DNA of 64,000 bases from an uncultured Roseburia sp. (GTDB lineage: Bacteria > Bacillota > Clostridia > Lachnospirales > Lachnospiraceae). Location of the stretch: assembly GCA_910587865.1 (NCBI GenBank), contig CAJUNX010000004.1, positions 1 to 64,000 on the forward strand, in the 5' to 3' direction. Positions 61,168 to 64,000 of this stretch are shown here, piece by piece (position 1 is the first letter of the stretch; every line of letters starts with the position of its first letter). Below the pieces are notes generated by a model that did no database searches, had not been told where the DNA came from, and worked only from the letters and a program-made list of their open reading frames with translations. A program made the translations under genes and the position numbers.

Positions 61168-62676
61168 ATGGCTGCATACTATATGGGAATCGACGTCGGA
61201 ACCTTTGAGACCAAGGGAGTCCTTGTCGACGAACAGTTTTCTGTCATCGCAGAGACGAGCGCCAGGCATGGGATGGACAACCCCATGCCCGGTTTCTTTG
61301 AGCATGACGCCGAGGCTGTCTGGTGGAAGGATTTCTGTGAGGTGTCAAAGGGGCTGATCGAAAAAGCCGGCATCCGGCCAGAGGAGATCGCCGCCGTCGG
61401 CAGCGATGTCTTAGGCTGCGACTGCCTGCCCGTGGACGAACACTGCCGTCCGCTGCGAAAAGCGATCCTCTACGGGATCGATGCGAGAGCCACGCAGGAA
61501 ATCGCATATTTAAATGAATATTACGGGGAAGAAAAGGTCAGGGAGCTGTTCGGTCATCCGCTCTGTTCCGACGATATCGGCCCGAAGATTCTCTGGATCC
61601 GGCGGAACGAACCGGAGATTTATGAGAAGACGTATAAATTTCTCACCGGCTCCTCCTACATCACGGCAAAGCTGACCGGCGAATACGTGATCGACCAGTT
61701 TCTGGCCAGATCCTCGTTTTCCCCGATGTATGACGCAGACGGCAGGATCGTTCCGTCCCAATGCGGGCCGTTCTGCCGCCCGGATCAGCTCGCCGAATGT
61801 CGTTTTGTACATGACATTGCCGGGTATGTGACGGCCGAAGCGTCCGCCGCGACCGGCCTGTGCGTCGGGACTCCCGTCATCTGCGGCACCGGCGATTCCA
61901 CCTCGGAGGCCATCAGCGTGGGAATCACGGAGCCCGGAAAACTGATGTTCCAGTTCGGCTCCTCGCTGTTTTTCTACTACTGCTCGGATCATCTGGTCTA
62001 TGACGACCGGGTATACGGACACAATTTTACCATCCCCGGGACCTTCAGCGTCTCCGGCGGAACCAACACGGCAGGGACGCTGACGCGCTGGATGCGCGAC
62101 ACGCTGTATCCCGAACTTACAAAAGACGGCGACGCCGGCAGCGCCTGGCAGGCCATGGCGGCGCGGGCGGCAGCGATTCCACCCGGCAGCAACGGACTGA
62201 TCGTCCTTCCCTACTTTGCCGGCGAGCGCTGCCCGATCAATGATGCCGGTGCAAAAGGAATGATCTTCGGCCTGACCTTAGAACACACGAAGGATCATCT
62301 GTACCGTGCGGCCTTAGAGGGGATCGCATATGGGATCGCGCAGAACATCCGCATCCTCGAATCGCTCGGACTCCCGGTCGACACCTTAATCGCGGTGGGC
62401 GGGGGCACCAGAAATCCGGTGTGGATGCAGATTGTGGCGGATGTCATACAAAAGCCGGTCTCCATCCCCAAAGTGAGCATCGGGGCCAGCTATGGCAGCG
62501 CTCTGCTCGCTGCGCTCGGCATCGGCAGCTTAAAAAGCTTCCACGATTTAAGCCTGGTCATCCGGCCGGATCAGACGATTATGCCCGGCGAAGCCGGCGC
62601 GGCGGTTTACAGGACATATCAGGACATTTTTGACCGGCTCTATCCTGCGACAAAGGATCTGATGCATCTGCTGTAG
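61168..62676 (+). CDS. FGGY-family carbohydrate kinase
   Basis: The 502-residue kinase has the FGGY two-domain fold: MGIDVGTFETKGVLVDEQFS (phosphate-1 region), GIDARATQEIAY, ICGTGDSTSEAISVGI (FGGY core), and GGGTRNPVWMQIVADVIQKP (adenosine site). It resembles xylulokinase-type members but the substrate is not clear. It is in operon with BtpA/SgcQ-like and DeoR genes and would phosphorylate a ketose or sugar acid to trap it in the cell. RBS GGAGG. Confidence 0.93.
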   Translation: MAAYYMGIDVGTFETKGVLVDEQFSVIAETSARHGMDNPMPGFFEHDAEAVWWKDFCEVSKGLIEKAGIRPEEIAAVGSDVLGCDCLPVDEHCRPLRKAILYGIDARATQEIAYLNEYYGEEKVRELFGHPLCSDDIGPKILWIRRNEPEIYEKTYKFLTGSSYITAKLTGEYVIDQFLARSSFSPMYDADGRIVPSQCGPFCRPDQLAECRFVHDIAGYVTAEASAATGLCVGTPVICGTGDSTSEAISVGITEPGKLMFQFGSSLFFYYCSDHLVYDDRVYGHNFTIPGTFSVSGGTNTAGTLTRWMRDTLYPELTKDGDAGSAWQAMAARAAAIPPGSNGLIVLPYFAGERCPINDAGAKGMIFGLTLEHTKDHLYRAALEGIAYGIAQNIRILESLGLPVDTLIAVGGGTRNPVWMQIVADVIQKPVSIPKVSIGASYGSALLAALGIGSLKSFHDLSLVIRPDQTIMPGEAGAAVYRTYQDIFDRLYPATKDLMHLL

Positions 62677-62748
62677 CTTTTCTGGCAAATGACGCGGTCC
62701 GGACAGCATTTTTTATAACACAGATTACCATAACGGAGGGTACGCGCC

Positions 62749-63513
62749 ATGATACGTGCAGAGCGTTTTCATATGATCACTAACCTGTCGAATGAGGTAG
62801 ATATTATCACACTCGAGCATCTGGCGGAACGTCTGAATGTCTCGATCGCCACGGTCCGCAGGGACGTGGAAGAGCTCTGCGCGCAGGGCATCGTCGAGAA
62901 GACGCGCGGGGGGATTATTTTCTGCAACAAGACAAAAAATACAGAGCCCTCCCTGCAGCTCCGCCAGCTGTTAAACACCGAGGAAAAAAAGCGCATCGCA
63001 CAGGCAGCCTTCCGCCATATCAGAGAGCATTCGTATTATCTGTTTGATTCGGGTTCCACGATTCACGAGCTGCTAAAGCTGATCCCGACGCAGTTTCCGC
63101 TCTCGATCGTAACCTACGACCTGAACTTTCTGCCGGAGTTAAACGCCCTGGAATGCGCCGATGTCCTCATCCTCGGCGGGCAGCTGCGGCGCGGACAGAT
63201 GGCCTGCCACGGCAGCTATGCGGAAAATTACCTGGATCAGCTAAACGCCCATATCGCGTTTCTCGGCGCGGACGCCGTGGATCTGAACAAAGGGATCATG
63301 GGCTTTCATGCCGGCGAAGTCCCCTTAAAACAAAAGATGATCGCCAACGCGGATCAGACGATCCTGTTGTGCGATCACTCAAAATTTTACAATCGTGGTT
63401 TCATCAGTATTCACAGCTTAAAAGGAATCGACCGGATCATCACGGATTCCGGTACGGATGCCGGAATCCTGCAGTCACTGCAGGACTCCGGCATCGAGGT
63501 GGAGGTTGTCTAA
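62749..63513 (+). CDS. DeoR-family transcriptional repressor
   Basis: The 254-residue protein has the DeoR HTH (TLEHLAERLNVSIATVRRDV; then EELCAQGIVEKTRGG) and the DeoR sensor domain (YYLFDSGSTIHELLKLI, LGGQLRRGQMACHG, FLGADAVDLNKGIMGF, LLCDHSKFYNRGFI). It would bind a phosphorylated sugar. It likely controls its own operon and the divergent epimerase operon by sites at 60030-60066 and 60292-60328. Its stop overlaps the end of the convergent DUF362 gene by four bases. Confidence 0.94.
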   Translation: MIRAERFHMITNLSNEVDIITLEHLAERLNVSIATVRRDVEELCAQGIVEKTRGGIIFCNKTKNTEPSLQLRQLLNTEEKKRIAQAAFRHIREHSYYLFDSGSTIHELLKLIPTQFPLSIVTYDLNFLPELNALECADVLILGGQLRRGQMACHGSYAENYLDQLNAHIAFLGADAVDLNKGIMGFHAGEVPLKQKMIANADQTILLCDHSKFYNRGFISIHSLKGIDRIITDSGTDAGILQSLQDSGIEVEVV

Positions 63514-64000
63514 TCCACGCAGATCAGTTCATACTCTTTTGTGCCGTATCCGATCTGATCCGCCGCGTCGATCGTGTGCGTCCCGTGTCTGGACTCGACC
63601 CTCTTCAGAAAATGGTCGCGCCCGCGGTCCGTCGACTGGCGGATCAGGTCGATGCACGCCTGATCGAGCGCCACCGGATCCGCCGACGAGAGAATCCCGA
63701 TGTCCTTCATACACGGATCCTCCGCCACGGCGCAGCAGTCGCAGTCCACGGACAGGTTGCACATCATATTGACAAATGCCGTATTTCCCTTGAAATATTC
63801 CATCACGCTTCCGGCGGACTCCGCCATCGCCTCGCAGAACGCATCCTGCTCTGCCACATGACTCCAGACAACCGTCTGATCATCCGTCACCCCGCCGGAG
63901 TGAATCAGCGATTTTCCCTCACTCGACGCACAGCCGATCGAGAGCTGCTTTAACGCTCCGCCGTATCCGCCCATGGGATGGCCTTTAAAATGCGACAGCA
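63510..64000 (-). CDS. DUF362-family iron-sulfur-type protein, C-terminal part (runs off right edge)
   Basis: The 163 codons in the window hold HFKGHPMGGYGGALKQLSIG, the Cys-rich segment CNLSVDCDCC, then DIGILSSADPVALDQACIDL, all diagnostic of DUF362 proteins with ferredoxin-like domains. The start and N-terminal part are outside. The role in this operon context is unknown; the gene is convergent to the DeoR gene. Confidence 0.85.
   Translation of the reverse strand, partial: LSHFKGHPMGGYGGALKQLSIGCASSEGKSLIHSGGVTDDQTVVWSHVAEQDAFCEAMAESAGSVMEYFKGNTAFVNMMCNLSVDCDCCAVAEDPCMKDIGILSSADPVALDQACIDLIRQSTDRGRDHFLKRVESRHGTHTIDAADQIGYGTKEYELICVD

Overview
The window looks like chromosomal DNA from a carbohydrate-degrading, Gram-positive gut-type Clostridia, most likely a Lachnospiraceae relative. 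The basis is the gene content: lipoprotein solute-binding proteins with Lpl/Ytc-type permeases and no ATPase of their own, YesM/YesN-type two-component regulation, many glycoside hydrolases, strong GGAGG ribosome sites and a GC-rich codon style. The species cannot be named from the sequence. Almost all genes lie on the minus strand.

Layout. 1-1846: 5' part of a huge serine-rich-repeat surface protein, running off the left edge. 2481-3073: RelB/YoeB-type toxin-antitoxin pair whose toxin is frameshifted. 3341-4605: SARP/BTAD-like regulator broken at a G8 tract. 4896-11866: xylan/arabinoxylan-type genes (GH43, GH3, carboxylesterase, metallo-beta-lactamase-fold enzyme). 12626-19535: ABC importer (two permeases, binding protein) plus response regulator and sensor kinase, with a decayed DUF4143 ATPase between them. 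19634-28201: small protein, GH2, AraC regulator, alpha/beta-hydrolase and a second GH3. 28201-35452: esterase, second ABC importer, cellulase-like hydrolase and nucleoside hydrolase, next to a divergent LacI regulator (35821-36966). 36926-48127: a surface-glycan-like run (large membrane protein, GT2, membrane protein, PHP phosphoesterase, NagA, double GNAT, AsnB-type amidotransferase, TupA-like ATP-grasp). 48292-48840: GNAT. 49049-56159: M20 peptidase plus complete dipeptide-type ABC importer. 56471-59946: four consecutive TIM-barrel sugar-phosphate isomerase/epimerase paralogues, divergent from 60342-63513 (BtpA/SgcQ-like protein, FGGY kinase, DeoR repressor). 63510-64000: start-less part of a DUF362 protein.

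How they may work together. The hydrolases and esterases would release and deacylate plant hemicellulose sugars, the two Lpl-type importers would bring in oligosaccharides, and the YesMN pair, AraC and LacI proteins would sense them. The right third appears to be a separate catabolic unit in which a peptide-type importer, peptidase, four epimerases and a kinase could process a sugar or sugar-amino-acid compound. A repeated operator-like motif in the divergent promoter fits control by the DeoR protein.

The most unusual signal is a class of short tandem repeats directly behind gene 3' ends. At four loci (17635-17805, 25437-25548, 27947-28215, 56386-56481) the repeat includes the gene's own stop codon and its neighbours, and the extra copies carry further stops. 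Two more loci (9181-9284, 40245-40462) have tandem arrays between genes. Three glycoside hydrolases also carry internal repeats whose periods are multiples of three (39, 42 and 60 bp).
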